This document shows, in pieces, positions 12,279-23,980 of a stretch of DNA of 64,000 nt. The number at the start of each line of letters is the position of its first letter. The first letter of the stretch is position 1. Made by a program: the position numbers and the translations under genes. The stretch comes from Lomentospora prolificans (Eukaryota; Ascomycota; Sordariomycetes; Microascales; Microascaceae). The notes under the pieces are model-generated. The model saw only the letters and a list, made by a program, of their open reading frames with translations. It ran no database searches and was not told the DNA's origin. The stretch covers positions 1,054,001-1,118,000 of the forward strand of contig JARFXM010000009.1 in the NCBI GenBank assembly GCA_029532625.1, read 5' to 3'.

Positions 12279-12768
12279 TGGTGCTACGAGGAGGACTAGA
12301 GCTGGTGAAGGCTTGTGTAAGGATGCTGATGCCGCATCTCTCCCCAGATTAGACACTGGTGTACATCATTGGCGTTTCGGGCATATAATCAATGTAACAC
12401 TATCCCTATGAATCTTAAACTTATTCGTTCAACATTAGTAGACTCTCGTTGGAGGTGATCAAATCTATTTCATCTTAGCGAAATACGATTCCAGTGTGTA
12501 TTTAAGAGACTAACAGGAGGGAAAATCGAGTTAAAGAATTAAATCGACACTCTCATAATGGTAACTCACCCAGGTCTATACTCTACCATAGGTCGTGAGA
12601 AAGGTGGTTGAGAATGGGGTTCGGTGTAGCTCGAAGGGCAGCTGCTGTTCCATAAACCAGTGTTAACCCCACCATATGATTTCGTCCACCATCTTAAGTT
12701 GACATCACCAACCTCTACTCCTCCAGCAACCCACTTCTTCACTCCCGGGCGTATATGGAGTAGCAGCC
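12279..12768. promoter_or_regulatory. intergenic gap before the Ski8-type gene
   Basis: It holds the bL32m 3' UTR and the promoter of the next gene in the same orientation. It is AT-richer than the flanking genes. I see no gene. Confidence 0.4.
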
Positions 12769-13930
12769 ATGGTATGCAATATTTAATATTATCGAATAAA
12801 TTGACCTCACAGCCATCGCTAACTTTTTTCCAGTCAAAACAATACCTCACAGTCCATACGGTGGATAATGGTGAGCCCAACTACCCCACCACCAAGCCTC
12901 GCGATGGCGGTCCATAACCCCAGGGCCTCCGCTGACAGTCTCTAGCACACCTTACCGATATCTTTGCCCTAGCTGCGACGCCGAAGGCTGTACTCTCAGC
13001 TAGTGGTTCCTCCAGTGTCAACGTCCATGAGACAACCTCGTCTACTTTCTCACTCACCCAGACCATTAGCGCAGCCCACCCTCTAGGCTGCCACCATCTT
13101 TGCGCATCCGGTAACGGCAAGGTAGCTGCGAGCGCCGGATTCGGAGGCGAGATCAAAGTATGGAATCTTAACATCGACTCCGGGGAATGGATTGCGCACT
13201 CTGAGATCCCCAAGACTGCCGTAAAGGATGCGTCTATCTGGGCTATCGCTCTCAACGAGAACGGCCAGTTCCTCGCCACAACGACTAGGGATGGCAGGGT
13301 TATAGTATGGGACGTCGTCGACAAGCAGAGCCCTAAGATTATCCGCGAGTACGAGACGGGTAGCGGAAACTCGGGCAGTTTTGGCATGTGTGTAGACTTG
13401 AGCAACAACGGAAAGTTTACAGCCAGTGGGCATCAGAATGGAACCGTCTATGTTTTCAACAACGATACTGGACGACTCGTTCACTGCCTGACAGGTATGT
13501 TTACAACCACTATACCAGACGCAGACGCAGATAGCCCGACAACATTCTAAAAAATGCAGGTTCACCCAAAGCAATTAGGACGGTCGCGTTCTCTCCCGGG
13601 TCTTCTAGGCTCGCTGCGGGTGGGGACTCGGCAGTTATTGCGCTCTATGATATGCAACACGGAGAACAAGTCGGTATTCTCACGGGCCACTCTGCCTGGG
13701 TGACATCTGTCGACTGGAATGACAGTGGGGAGTTTCTTCTCAGTGGATCTATGGATGGAAAGGCCAAAGTCTGGTCTATTGACCGAAAAGTCTGTGTGGC
13801 CACACATAGCGAGACAGAAAAGCCGCTATGGTCCGTGAAATGGCTGCCAAAGACGGGAAGGAGCGAGTTCTTCTGTACGGCGGGATCGAACCGCAGCATT
13901 TCGTTTTACAGGGAGGCAACAGGAGCTTAA
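12769..13930 (+). CDS. ski8: WD40 protein of the Ski8/Rec14 (WDR61) family
   Basis: Ski8 is a WD40 subunit of the Ski complex, which feeds mRNA to the cytoplasmic exosome; in some fungi it also acts in meiotic recombination. Exons are 12769-12771, 12834-12870, 12946-13494 and 13560-13930, giving 319 residues. The first exon is only the ATG, followed by a GTATGC donor; the spliced N-terminus then reads MSKQYLTVHTVDNAHLTDIF. WD repeats include IKVWN, VIVWDV, VYVFNND, IALYD and AKVWSID. The C-terminus NRSISFYREATGA matches the Ski8 family ending (DRSIRWFREA in yeast). The assignment rests on that ending and overall length. WD40 proteins are easily confused, so the paralog call is good but not absolute. 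Confidence 0.85.
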
Positions 13931-14380
13931 GCACTCAGGATTTAGGAGCGAGATATCCATTTTTTTTTCTCGGAATAGACAAAATCGTGCAAAGATTTCG
14001 CCTTGAGCTTCCAATCCGGGTGATGGGAGGCGCTTTCGATGATAGCCTCAAGTGGAGGAATCAAGACAGTGCGGATTCCACGTGATTTCGCTCCACGCTC
14101 GCGTTGCCCCGCCAATTTTGCCAGTTGGTTTGCCATCATTTGTCCGTCTTACAACCTTCATCCCCAAGCCTCACTTAGCGTGAATGACCTGAACTGAAAC
14201 CTCAACTTCTGTTGAAATATCCCTCATCTCCCTGAAGTATTGAGTGTACCCCATCCTCCTATCCCATTCTATTACTCACACCACTTCACAATCATTCATT
14301 CTTGACCTCGAATTACCAATATACTCACACTTTATCTTGCGCCCCTCCTCTGACATCATCTTTCCAAATTCACAAAGAAA
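13931..14380. promoter_or_regulatory. intergenic gap before the polymerase delta small subunit
   Basis: It contains the Ski8-type gene's 3' UTR and the promoter/leader of the next gene, including pyrimidine-rich DNA from about 14240 to 14370. No gene is seen. Confidence 0.4.
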
Positions 14381-15057
14381 ATGCCCGTCACTCGACGATC
14401 GACAGGCGGCGGCCGAGCCCGCCCCGGTCCCGAGAAGGGCCAGTCGACCATCAGCTTCGCTACCCGAGTCACCAAGGCCTCTGCCCCTATCGATGCGAAA
14501 AAGGCTGTTCTCTCCGAGCCGGCGCCTAAGAAGGCTGAGGTGCAGACGCCCGCAAATGACGAGGTTGAGGAAGTGGAAGAGGAGGCTACCGAAGAAGAGG
14601 AAGAAGTCGAACAAGATGATCCTGTCCAAAAAGTTAGTGCTCCTGAGCCAGATGTACCGGTGGATGCGGAAAAAGACGAGTCCGATCTGTTGGCGGAGCG
14701 AATGACGGATGCTGAGATCAAGAAGTACTGGTCTGGAATTCAGAACGCTAGAATTGCGGCGCCGGTACATCAAGAGGATTTGACCATTTCCGAGCAAATC
14801 CTCCGGTATTTTGACGTTTCGTCGCAGTATGGAGTGAGTATTCCGCCACTTGAGCCTGTGGGTCGTAGTAGCTCACATATGCCTAGCCTTCCATCGGTAT
14901 CAACAGGACGCGGCGCTGGAAGCGAGCCGAAAGGCTTGGCCTCAATCCGCCAATCGAGGTCCTTGCAGTCCTCATGAAGGAAGAGAAGAACCAACCCGGT
15001 AGCACCGAAGTATCATCCATGGATCAGATCATGAACCACATTGCCGCTGGAGCATGA
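14381..15057 (+). CDS. cdm1: DNA polymerase delta subunit 4 (Cdm1/POLD4 family)
   Basis: Small accessory subunit of replicative DNA polymerase delta in the nucleus. Exons 14381-14833 and 14887-15057 join in phase 0, giving 207 residues. The N-terminus reads MPVTRRSTGGG and includes GQSTISFATR, resembling a PCNA-interacting (PIP-like) motif as in POLD4. A Glu-rich segment follows at residues 62-90. The conserved C-terminal core spans the intron: LRYFDVSSQYG joins PSIGINRTRRWKRAERLGLN and PPIEVL, matching the family's QYGPC-GI-RL-RW block. An alternative read-through of the 53-bp intron loses this block, so splicing is well supported. Confidence 0.9.
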
Positions 15058-15295
15058 GCGCATCTAGATCGTAGCGATCTAATTTCTCCTCATGTATGTG
15101 ATGATAGGTGGGAAGGGTGTAAGGCGTCTGGATTCATAGTTTTGATGGTTTTCTTTTATCAAACAAGGCTTTTCGCCTCTCGAGTTCGCCCGCTCATGTC
15201 TAGTCTAGGAGCGTTTGCTTTTGCGCAGTGTAATGTTTTGAACGAAACGAAGTTTCCTGCTCCAGCTCTCTATATCCATCTCTGATAAACGTGGT

Positions 15296-16625
15296 TCAGT
15301 ACCAGATGCTTCTAGTCCTGTGGTGCGCAAGGATACCCTCTTCTCCACTACGTTCCCGCTCTTTTATGGTATCATACAAGAAGAAATCAATCAAAATAGC
15401 GTTGACCTGTGTATCCGGGTGGTTCCGTTTGATCTCCCTTCGAATTAACTCCACGCACCAAATACTGCATCCTATTCAGAAGTCAATACTTGTCCTCGTA
15501 GAGGGAAGTCGGTTATTTCGCTTACCCCTTATCTGTAACTCCCAGTAGCTACCGGACTCAACCGTCTTCCCATCCTTGATGCTCGAGGCCAAAGACGGGC
15601 TATAATACAGACAGCCCATGGACTGAAGGATCTGCGGCACCCTGTAGTCCGCAAACATGGTGATCTTATCAATGTCATAAAAGTCTCCATAGTCCTGACC
15701 CTCGAAGCAAGCCCACAAATCAGCGACGAAGATCTGTGCGCGCTTGAGGAAGCGAACTGGACGGCGCCGTCCCTCGAACTTGAACTCGTCTCGGAAGCAG
15801 GAAAAGTCCCGAGCAAGGATATTTACGAGGGCAGCGGCTGAACCGTTTGCCGACCATATAAGCTCCTCGAGACTACATCCGTAGTTCTAGTATAACTTAG
15901 CCGCTGATGTAGAGGATGCATGGAAAAAACGAGCAATTGCACCATCGGAGAGGATGTTACACGTACCTGATACAACACCTTTCCAGCTTCCCTCAGACAC
16001 GCAAGGCGCTCCTCGATCATTGGAATCTCCTCCTCTGTCGTTGACCTAAAGACATTTTTCAGGATTTCCAGGGTGCACTCATCCTCGCTCTGCCAAAAAT
16101 CTGAACTGGTGATTGGGATTCCTAGGAGATTGTTAATATGTCTCGTGCTCTCCCACACAAGAGTTGATCACTCCGTGTCTCAGTTTTTAATTTTTTTCCC
16201 TTGAACAGCTTACCTTCGTCAAGGGCTCTCTGTAGAGCGGCAACCAAACTCCAGTATCCCGTCCAGGTCCGTCCCTTATACTCGACGGCAAACCTCTCCT
16301 CCTCAGGCAATTCTGACCAGAATGAGAAATTCAAAAGATCCATGGTGAAGATGAAAGCAAGTGTACTTTCATCCTTTGCCTTGGGGTGAAGCTCGTGCTC
16401 TGACCAAGTCGTCATAGAATATCCCTTTTGCTGCATCAAGTTATAAATGGACGTGGCAGCCGCTTTGCTCGCCCTCATGTCAATGGCGACATCAATGGAG
16501 TTGGCATAGACATACTCGGCACCTTCGAGGACTCCTGTATCCGGATCATCATCGACCTTTAGTTTCCCTTGAATATGCTGGCGCAGGAGTTCAAGGAGTT
16601 CGGGATCGGCTTCGTCGTCAGACAT
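15296..16625 (-). CDS. qng1: queuosine salvage protein (Qng1, DUF2419)
   Basis: The Qng1 family (human C9orf64, fission yeast DUF2419 protein) releases queuine from queuosine nucleosides or nucleotides so that it can be re-inserted into tRNA. Four exons join in phase: 16214-16625, 15967-16121, 15526-15886 and 15296-15471, giving 367 residues. Matching family blocks are DIPITS-like GIPITSSDFW, EERLACLREAGKVL, FLKRAQIFVADLW, KITMFADYRVPQ, GCSIWCVELI and the C-terminal HHRTRSIWY. The recovery of GCSIWCVELI by joining exons 3 and 4 strongly supports that junction. The substrate role comes from the family, not from this sequence. Confidence 0.9.
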
Positions 16626-17510
16626 GGCGGGCCTGGAGACGCCGGTGGAGGGGCACTAAGGGGTGAGAGAAGGTAAAGCCGTCGGCACTTCTACGAGCCA
16701 ACTTCACCCGCTTTTAGGGGGTTATTTAACACGACTGAAGCTGGACAGGAGACCGGAAGAGTCGTATTTCCGCTTGGGCAGATAAGTCGGTCAATATCTT
16801 CTTAGTCCGCCGAAAGGCCATACCGCCTCCTTCCCTTCCAACACTGGATTGGCTTTACGTAAGCCTTCACATTGGAAATGGTTTGTTTCACGTTCTGGTC
16901 GAGCAAACTATCCAGTATAGGGGGGTATGGAGGACTCTGACATTATATTCAGTCACAGATATGGGTAATATCTACTTCTATTCATTCGTCGAATTGGATT
17001 TGATGGGCGACTAGGAGCTGGTAGGGGGGCGTCGATGGTAGACGAGGCGTTGTCTGTCTGGGACCGACCTGCAATTGTGAGAAGCTGGACGAAGCTAATT
17101 GGGGTGATTCAAGGCAAGAACCAACAGCAGGTCTTCAGCGGCTAGGAAACCCGTGCATTTAGTGTATGGCAAAAGAGTAACTATATTGGTACTGAGGCGG
17201 CTACAGCAAACCCTACCGAAACTCTAGGTTAATAATGCCCCACCAAAGTCACTCCCAAGTCGCACCCTCCGATACAATTGAGAGATCAAACCACAAGCTT
17301 CCATTTTCCCATCGCCTTGCCAATCCTGACTTTGAGCCTCGCCGCGTCGTACATTCCTTGCAACCTCAGCAAACTCTTTCCGCCTCACAATTGCAAACTT
17401 TTCCGCACCCATACCTCTAATCGTCAGGCTAGATTAGAGCTCTACTATCACCGAATGAACCTGCGAGCCTTCGCCTTGACATCGATCGGCGCGCGCCCAC
17501 CGCGATCATA
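16626..17510. promoter_or_regulatory. divergent upstream region, qng1 and uba2
   Basis: Both flanking genes start outward from this gap, so it should contain two promoters. I see no gene and no strong repeat. Confidence 0.4.
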
Positions 17511-19856
17511 ATGGCAGTCCCTCGTGATTCCTACAACCAGCAGACGCTCGGCGCAAACCTCAACGAGAGGCTTAATCAGGTAGGGACACCGGTCTACGTC
17601 GAAGCTACCCTAACTTGAGCACTGTAAACATGGTTTCACCGATAACCGCCGCCCCCAGTGTGTCCGTGACCAGCGAGTGCACACGCACCTGGTGTCCTCG
17701 TGCCTCGAGTCGCATACCTTTCTGAAATCGAAATATGCTAACTTTCTGGTGGCAGTCTAAGATTCTCATGGTTGGAGCAGGAGGAATTGGATGTGAGCTC
17801 TTGAAGAACCTGGTTCTTAGCGGTTTCCGCGACATACACATTGTTGACCTCGACACGATCGACCTCTCAAACCTCAACCGACAATTCCTCTTCCGCCACG
17901 AACATATAAAGAAGTCCAAGTCTTTGGTACGTTATGGGGCTGTTGGAACCGCCCGCGGAGCAACATATATTGACTCAGACTTTACAGGTTGCGAAGGAGG
18001 TTGCGCAAAAGTTCAACCCGGATGCGACCATCACGGCCTACCATGCGAATATCAAGGACACCCAGTTCGGAGTTGAGTGGTTTCGCGAATTCAGCTTGGT
18101 TTTCAATGCGCTAGACAATCTCGATGCGCGACGCCACGTCAACAGGATGTGTCTCGCTGCGGATGTCCCGTTGATTGAGAGCGGCACAACAGGCTTCAAC
18201 GGCCAAGTCCAGGTCATCAAGAAAGGCGTGACAGCTTGTTACGACTGCAGCCCCAAAGAAACCCCCAAGTCATTCCCTGTGTGTACCATTCGCAGCACAC
18301 CTAGCCAGCCTATCCACTGTATAGTGTGGGGCAAGAGCTATCTCTTAAAGTGCGTCCTACGGACATCCACCAACCCCTTATGTTATCTCCTAACAATTGT
18401 CTCTTAGCGAGGTCTTCGGTGCTAGCGAGGATGAATCTGCCTTTGATCACACGGCAGATGCGGACAATGGTAGATGTTGAGCCACTATGATATACTGTAG
18501 GTCTAAGCTAACACTCATCTAGCGCAGGAAATTGAGGAACTGAAGAGAGAGTCCGCGGCTCTCCGCAAGATTCGAAATTCCGTTGGTACCCCGGAATTCC
18601 CTCAAATGCTTTTCGACAAGGTATTTGACACCGATATCGAAAGGTTACGCTCTATGGAAGACATGTGGAAGTCTCGAAAGGCTCCCGAGTCGATCAAATA
18701 TGACGACGTGATGAGTAGGGCCACTGATGCGCTGGAATCAAAGGAGGCTCTTCTCCGTGACGGCCAGAGGGTGTGGAACCTGGAAGAGAGCTTGGTCGTA
18801 TTTCAAGACAGCCTCGACCGTCTGAGCAGCCGAGTTCTGGAGATGAAGAAAAACAAAAAGCCAGAAGATCCCGAGCCTATGATCACCTTTGATAAGGATG
18901 ATGAGGATACCCTCGACTTTGTCGCGGCGAGTGCGAACATCCGGTCCACTCTTTTTGGTATTGAACGCAAATCGCGGTTTGACATCAAGCAGATGGCGGG
19001 AAATATCATTCCCGCTATTGCCACGACCAATGCCATCGTTGCGGGTCTATGTGTGCTTCAGGCCTTCAAAGTTCTCAAAGGAGAGTTTGGCCAAGCCAAA
19101 GAGGTAAGATTTATTCACACCCTTCTATCACTATCTGAAGCTAATATTTCTAGGTCTTCCTCACACCGTTTGTCCCCGCCCGACTCCTCGCGAGCGACAG
19201 GTCCCGAGCGCCGAACCCCAACTGCCCTGTATGCGGCACATACCAGACGAGTGCGTACGTCGACATGTCTAGGGCGACCCTCAATGATCTGGTGGAAGAT
19301 TTCGTCAGGCTCGGCCTCGGCTATGGCGATAAGGAGTTTATCGTCAGCAATGAGGTTGGCATTCTCTATGACCCCGACGAAACGGAAAACCTCAGCAAGA
19401 AGTTGAGCGACCTTGGCATCCACAAGGACTCGTTCTTGACAATCGTTGATGAGGACGATGAGGACCCGTTCGTGAACGTGGTTGTGAATATTCAGGATCT
19501 GTAGGTGTACCTTCTACCCCTTGCTATCCTATGCTCATCACTGACTCCATAATAGGAAAGAGCCTGAGGATAAACCCATCAAGGGCATCACTGCGGACCA
19601 GGCCCCGACAATTCCCAGGAAACCAAAGGCAGATGCGCCCCCAGAGGCCGCAGCGACTAATGGGACATCCGGCTCAAATGGCGTCCACGTTGTCGAGCCT
19701 GAGGCGACGGCAACGAAGTCTCTGAAACGCGTTCGACCAGACGATGATGACGATATCGTGGAACTTAAGAAGGCCAAGAAGTCTCAGGTGGATATCATGG
19801 CCGACGATGATGTGGTCATAATCGAGGACGAAGGTGCCATTTTGATCGACGATTAA
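17511..19856 (+). CDS. uba2: SUMO-activating enzyme subunit Uba2
   Basis: Catalytic subunit of the SUMO E1, which adenylates SUMO and carries it as a thioester before passing it to Ubc9 in the nucleus. Seven exons join in phase: 17511-17579, 17756-17926, 17988-18349, 18408-18469, 18523-19103, 19154-19500 and 19556-19856, giving 630 residues. The nucleotide-binding motif GAGGIGCELLKNL, DLDTIDLSNLNRQFLFR and the active-site PVCTIRSTP are all present. Cysteine pairs CYDC and CPVC bind the structural zinc. The ubiquitin-fold domain follows. The tail has a Lys/Arg patch (KRVRP, KKAKK) that could be nuclear-localising and ends with an acidic VVIIEDEGAILIDD segment resembling a SUMO-interacting motif. 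Confidence 0.96.
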
Positions 19857-19900
19857 ACGAGTGGAAGGTACTCTGTATATCCCATTTTGGCTCTGACGTC

Positions 19901-21148
19901 TTACACCAGACCGACACTCAGCCCACCGTCGATATTAAGGATGCAGTTGTTGGCATAGCGATTCGTGGCTAGGAACATGGCGGCGTGGGAAACCTCGCTG
20001 GGATCACCATATCTCCCGAGAGGGATCTGTTCTGGCTTGATGGGCACGTTTCCCACCACTGCCGATGACAAAAGTTTGTGAGATACATGTGTATACTAAT
20101 AGAGATTTTGTACAACAACAAAGAAGGAAGAAGGAAGAGGGAAGAAGAGAAGAAAGGCATCAAGGAGGAAAGAAGGAAACGGTCATGTCTCTTCAGGAAC
20201 GGCGAAGGAAGGGCCATTTTTATATTGTTTTTCAGGGCAGACTAAGAGGGAGTTGGGTTTTAACTTACATTCGGTCATACCAGCTTGGATGTATCCGGGT
20301 ACGAGGCAGTTGACTCGGATGCCGAGGGGGCCTAGCTCCGCAGCGAGAGATCTAGTTAAACCTAGAATACGGCAGTAACGTTAGCTGATTGATTTGCAAA
20401 AGAGGACTGAGTGATGCTGTTGAAGGTGACTTGCCAATGATACCGGCCTTTGAAGCGGCGTATATGGAAGAACCTCGGCCGCCGTGCGTTCCTAGGACAC
20501 TAGACATGTTGATAATGCAGGCTACGATGAGTAAAAGGTTAGTTTGTGAATTCTCTGGGTTATCGTGCAAGCCAAAAACTCACAGTCCGGGGCGGCGCGC
20601 ATCAATGGGCGTGTGGCGGCTTTACAGGCCTTGATGGTGAGCGAGAGGTTAGATTCAAGCAGGCGCTCGATGTCAGGGTAATCTGTTTTGAACAGTAAGC
20701 TGGATTGAGGAATACCGGCAGCATTGACAAGCACATCAATCTTCCTCTCGGCCTATACTTAACTATGTTAGTTTCTCAAGCTAGGGCTAAGCGACTGGTT
20801 CTATGCAAGTCGAGATACACTGACAGCAATAACATCTTGTATTTCATCGCCATCGCGTCCCACGACGAGATACTTGTGGCCAACTTTAGTAGAACCCTGA
20901 GGTTCTCCGTCTAGGCCCGCCCCCGACGCCGAGGTAATGGCCGAGACGGCTTGTAATGTAGACCGGAGCTTGTCCTCGTTTCGGCCGATCAATGTGACAC
21001 ATGCACCGGCGCGGGCCATGTCCGCGGCTATCGAGGCCCCGAGGGCTCCGGAACCCCCAGTTATTAGGCAGTGTCGCCCATGAAGGGAGATGGTGGGACG
21101 GAGCGCCTTAGCCGCCTGCGATGCTGCCGCACGGAGGGTTGAGGCCAT
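19901..21148 (-). CDS. short-chain dehydrogenase/reductase, FabG/CBR4-like
   Basis: An NAD(P)-dependent oxidoreductase resembling 3-oxoacyl-[acyl-carrier-protein] reductases. Five exons join in phase: 20819-21148, 20584-20752, 20435-20521, 20269-20361 and 19901-20058, giving 278 residues. The Rossmann motif TGGSGALGASIA, NAAG, the catalytic Ser in INMSSVLG, YAASKAG (Tyr and Lys) and LVPGYIQ are present. The N-terminus (MASTLRAAASQAAKALRP) is basic and acid-free, compatible with mitochondrial targeting and a role in mitochondrial fatty acid synthesis, though that is inference. The intron after exon 3 uses a GC donor (G|GCAAGT). The end of exon 1 is uncertain because GTCAGT and GTATCT donors are both in phase. 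The stop lies 44 bp from the convergent uba2 stop. Confidence 0.88.
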
Positions 21149-21979
21149 CGTGAGAATGGATGATTACGTAGTTTGACGAAAGCTCCCTCGAATGAGGCGA
21201 GAAAAGTGGACGCTCCGTGGTATGTCCACTGTAAGCTAACGCGATCCTTGGGATGTGACGGCCAATCTTTCTTCGGTATGTTGGAAGTGGGCTGCTAGTT
21301 GCCAATTGGCTTCCTTGGGACGAGGATGGCCAGCGATCAGTCGAGTCCACCTTGCAGCTGGCTATCCGTTGAAATGGATCACAAGCTTGAGAAGCCTTTA
21401 ATGCTTAGCACAACCAGCTTGGCACAGACTGTAGTGCGGGTAAAGCTAACCCAATATTGAATGGCGTCACAGTACGCGGAATCAGCGCTGATAGAGAACA
21501 TATGCACCCTCCCTGAACTGGTTGGTGCAATTGAGAGCTCATTTTCAGGGGTAGAGGCCTTGAGAGCACACTGTAACGCACTGTGATTCCACTACCAGCA
21601 AGCAAGAACATTGGAACCTCAGCCAGCGTTTGGAGCCTCGGCGCTCGGTCGAAAAGTCAATAAAGGTCTGGTAGCTGGCAGAAGAAAACAGCGGAGAAGC
21701 GAAAAATATTACTACGTAGGTAGAACAAGATGGCGATCCTACCATATTATATGCAGCTGGTCTTCCTACGACGACCGTAATCCAAGAAGAAACCGCAAAG
21801 AGCTCTCCTCGCACCCGAATCCGCCTCCCCTGCTCGCCAATTCCTCTTGCCTGCGCCCCCCTCGTTTTCGACTTGGCATTTTTGCCTGGACCTTGATCTC
21901 CGATGCGAGCCTCCTCTCGAAACGAACGCGCTCTTTAAACCGCTCCACCCAACTAAAACAAAAAGGAACGAAATCGTCC
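21149..21979. promoter_or_regulatory. divergent upstream region, SDR and sphingolipid phosphatase
   Basis: It should contain two promoters. CCAGC/GCTGG strings occur near 21345, 21410, 21590-21610 and 21670. No gene is supported; the longer ORFs overlap the likely 5' leader of the phosphatase. Confidence 0.4.
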
Positions 21980-22000
21980 ATGTTTTTCGCCTACCAATGA
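21980..22000 (+). promoter_or_regulatory. short uORF overlapping the phosphatase start codon
   Basis: ATG TTT TTC GCC TAC CAA TGA encodes six residues. Its stop codon overlaps the main ATG as ATGA, a geometry that can couple termination to re-initiation. That the leader is transcribed here is assumed, not shown. Confidence 0.5.
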
Positions 22001-23980
22001 CTCTCGCCGTCCCGGATTTAGCGCCGGGAGCGCTCGACAACGTCGACAAGGTTGCCAAGGTTGACGATATTGTTGCTGCGTCGAAGAAGGACCGCAACCT
22101 GCCAGATGCGGGATTGAGGAGTTTGGATCATTGTACGTTGTGGATCATAGATTGTCTACCAAGAAATGGGAAAAAGATGCTGTCGCCTGTTGGACTGCGC
22201 GTCTATGTGGCCGAAGCACGTTTCTGATGGCCCTTCTTTTTCCAGTTCTGCGCAAATCAATTCACTGTGATGCTTGCTGACATGAATGGTTACTATAGAT
22301 AAGAGGGCGCTTCCTAGATGGCGATATGCGGTTCGACAGTTCCTTCTCCCGATCATTCGGTGGGAGACACCCTACCTAGCCTATTTTCAAGGCGCTGTGC
22401 GGACGCCATTCCTCGATAGCTACTTTGCGATCACGGCGAACTTGGGCACCCATACTTTCTACATGGTTGGCCTTCCTTTGCTGTTTTGGTGCGGCTATGC
22501 GTCGTACGGAAAGGCGTGAGTGGGCCGATCCAGCCATGGCTTAAAAATGTGACGTCTAACAATAGATGGTGCTTCTAGGCTGGTCCACGTCCTCGCGTCT
22601 GGTGTGTTCTTCACTGGCTTCATAAAAGATATGCTCTCTCTCCCCAGACCCCTCTCACCACCCTTACATCGAATCACCATGACGGGATACGCCGCCCTGG
22701 AATACGGCTTCCCGTCAACTCACAGCGCCAATGCGGTCTCGGTAGCGGCGTATGCGATCCTTCTCCTTCGAGATCCCGAAAACTCGCTCTCTGAAGGAAT
22801 GAAGCTAGGACTTGAGTTCCTCTCTTACTTCTATGCATTTTCCATCATCGTCGGTCGGTTGTACTGCGGCATGCACGGCTTCCTAGACGTCATCTTTGGT
22901 TCCGTTCTCGGTCTCTTCATTGGCGTGGTCGAGTTCTACTACGGCCCTGCGTTAGATGTGTACATGTACAACAGCTCGTGGTTCGCACCAGTAATCGCCA
23001 CTTTAATTGTCATTGCGCTCGTTCGTATACACCCCGAACCGGCGGATGATTGCCCTTGCTTCGACGATAGTGTCGCCTTCGCCGGTGTCGTCATCGGTCT
23101 GGAATGCGGCACGTGGACCTACGGACGAACGGCCTGGGATCCCTTCATCGGCCACGCCCATGGTCTTCAGTCGATGGACGTGTCGAAGCTCTCTTGGCAG
23201 GTCCTCCTTGCGCGTCTCGTTCTTGGTGTCGGCATCATATTTGCGTGGAGGGAGGTTACCAAGCCTGCCTTGCTCAAAGGCCTGCCGCACATTTTCCGCG
23301 TCATCACCCGCGCTGGATTCATTCTCCCTAGGCGCTTCTTCAACCCTGCCTCTCAGTATAAGACTGTGCCTCCCAAATTGCGACTCGACAATGTTTTCCC
23401 TGCCGTCTCCGACTTACCCAAGGTCATGGAGAGCATGCGGCACTCGAGTAGCCGTGGCAGGTCCGTGTCGGTCGGCCCGCAAAGTGCGGCCGACGCGTAC
23501 GAGACGCTCGCCTACCGTGAGCGTAGGAGGAGGGAGAGCATTGGGAGCAATGGTAGTCTGAGGAGTAAGTCGAGTCTTACCGACTTGAGGGAAAGCAGCA
23601 AGGAGGATGGCGCTGCAAATGCAAGCGGCAACGAGACGCGGCAGAGTTTATTGAAGCAGTACGAGAGCATGATGGGTGAAGGAGAGGTCCTAGTCTCCCA
23701 ACCAGGAGAGAATGGCAAAGTGGATGTATACACCATGGGGGGCGTCGAGGGCCTTGATGAGACGGAAATGTTCTCAAGGTTAGTAAGGCCGCGTGTGAGG
23801 TACGATGTGGAGGTTGTGACAAAGCTGGTTGTTTACACGGGTAAGAACTCTGCCTTCCCTAAGCCGCACACACGCGAGTATCCGCGACTAACATGGCCGT
23901 TAGGCATCGGCTGGCTGAGCACTTCCATCGTCCCCATCGTATTGGAACTTATAGGCTTGGGCGAGAGCCACCTCCGATAG
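21997..23980 (+). CDS. lcb3: sphingoid-base-phosphate phosphatase, Lcb3/Ysr3 type (PAP2 family)
   Basis: An ER membrane enzyme expected to dephosphorylate dihydrosphingosine and phytosphingosine 1-phosphate, recycling long-chain bases into ceramide. Four exons join in phase: 21997-22132, 22299-22515, 22579-23840 and 23904-23980, giving 563 residues. The three PAP2 active-site motifs are present: KDMLSLPRP, YGFPSTHSAN and a third with SIIVGRLYCGMHGFLD. Multiple hydrophobic segments lie on both sides. A long Ser/Arg-rich cytosolic-looking loop (roughly residues 400-510) precedes a last exon-spanning hydrophobic segment (GIGWLSTSIVPIVLELIGLG). A short uORF overlaps the start codon. Homology supports Lcb3 strongly; which phosphate substrate is preferred cannot be read here. 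Confidence 0.93.
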
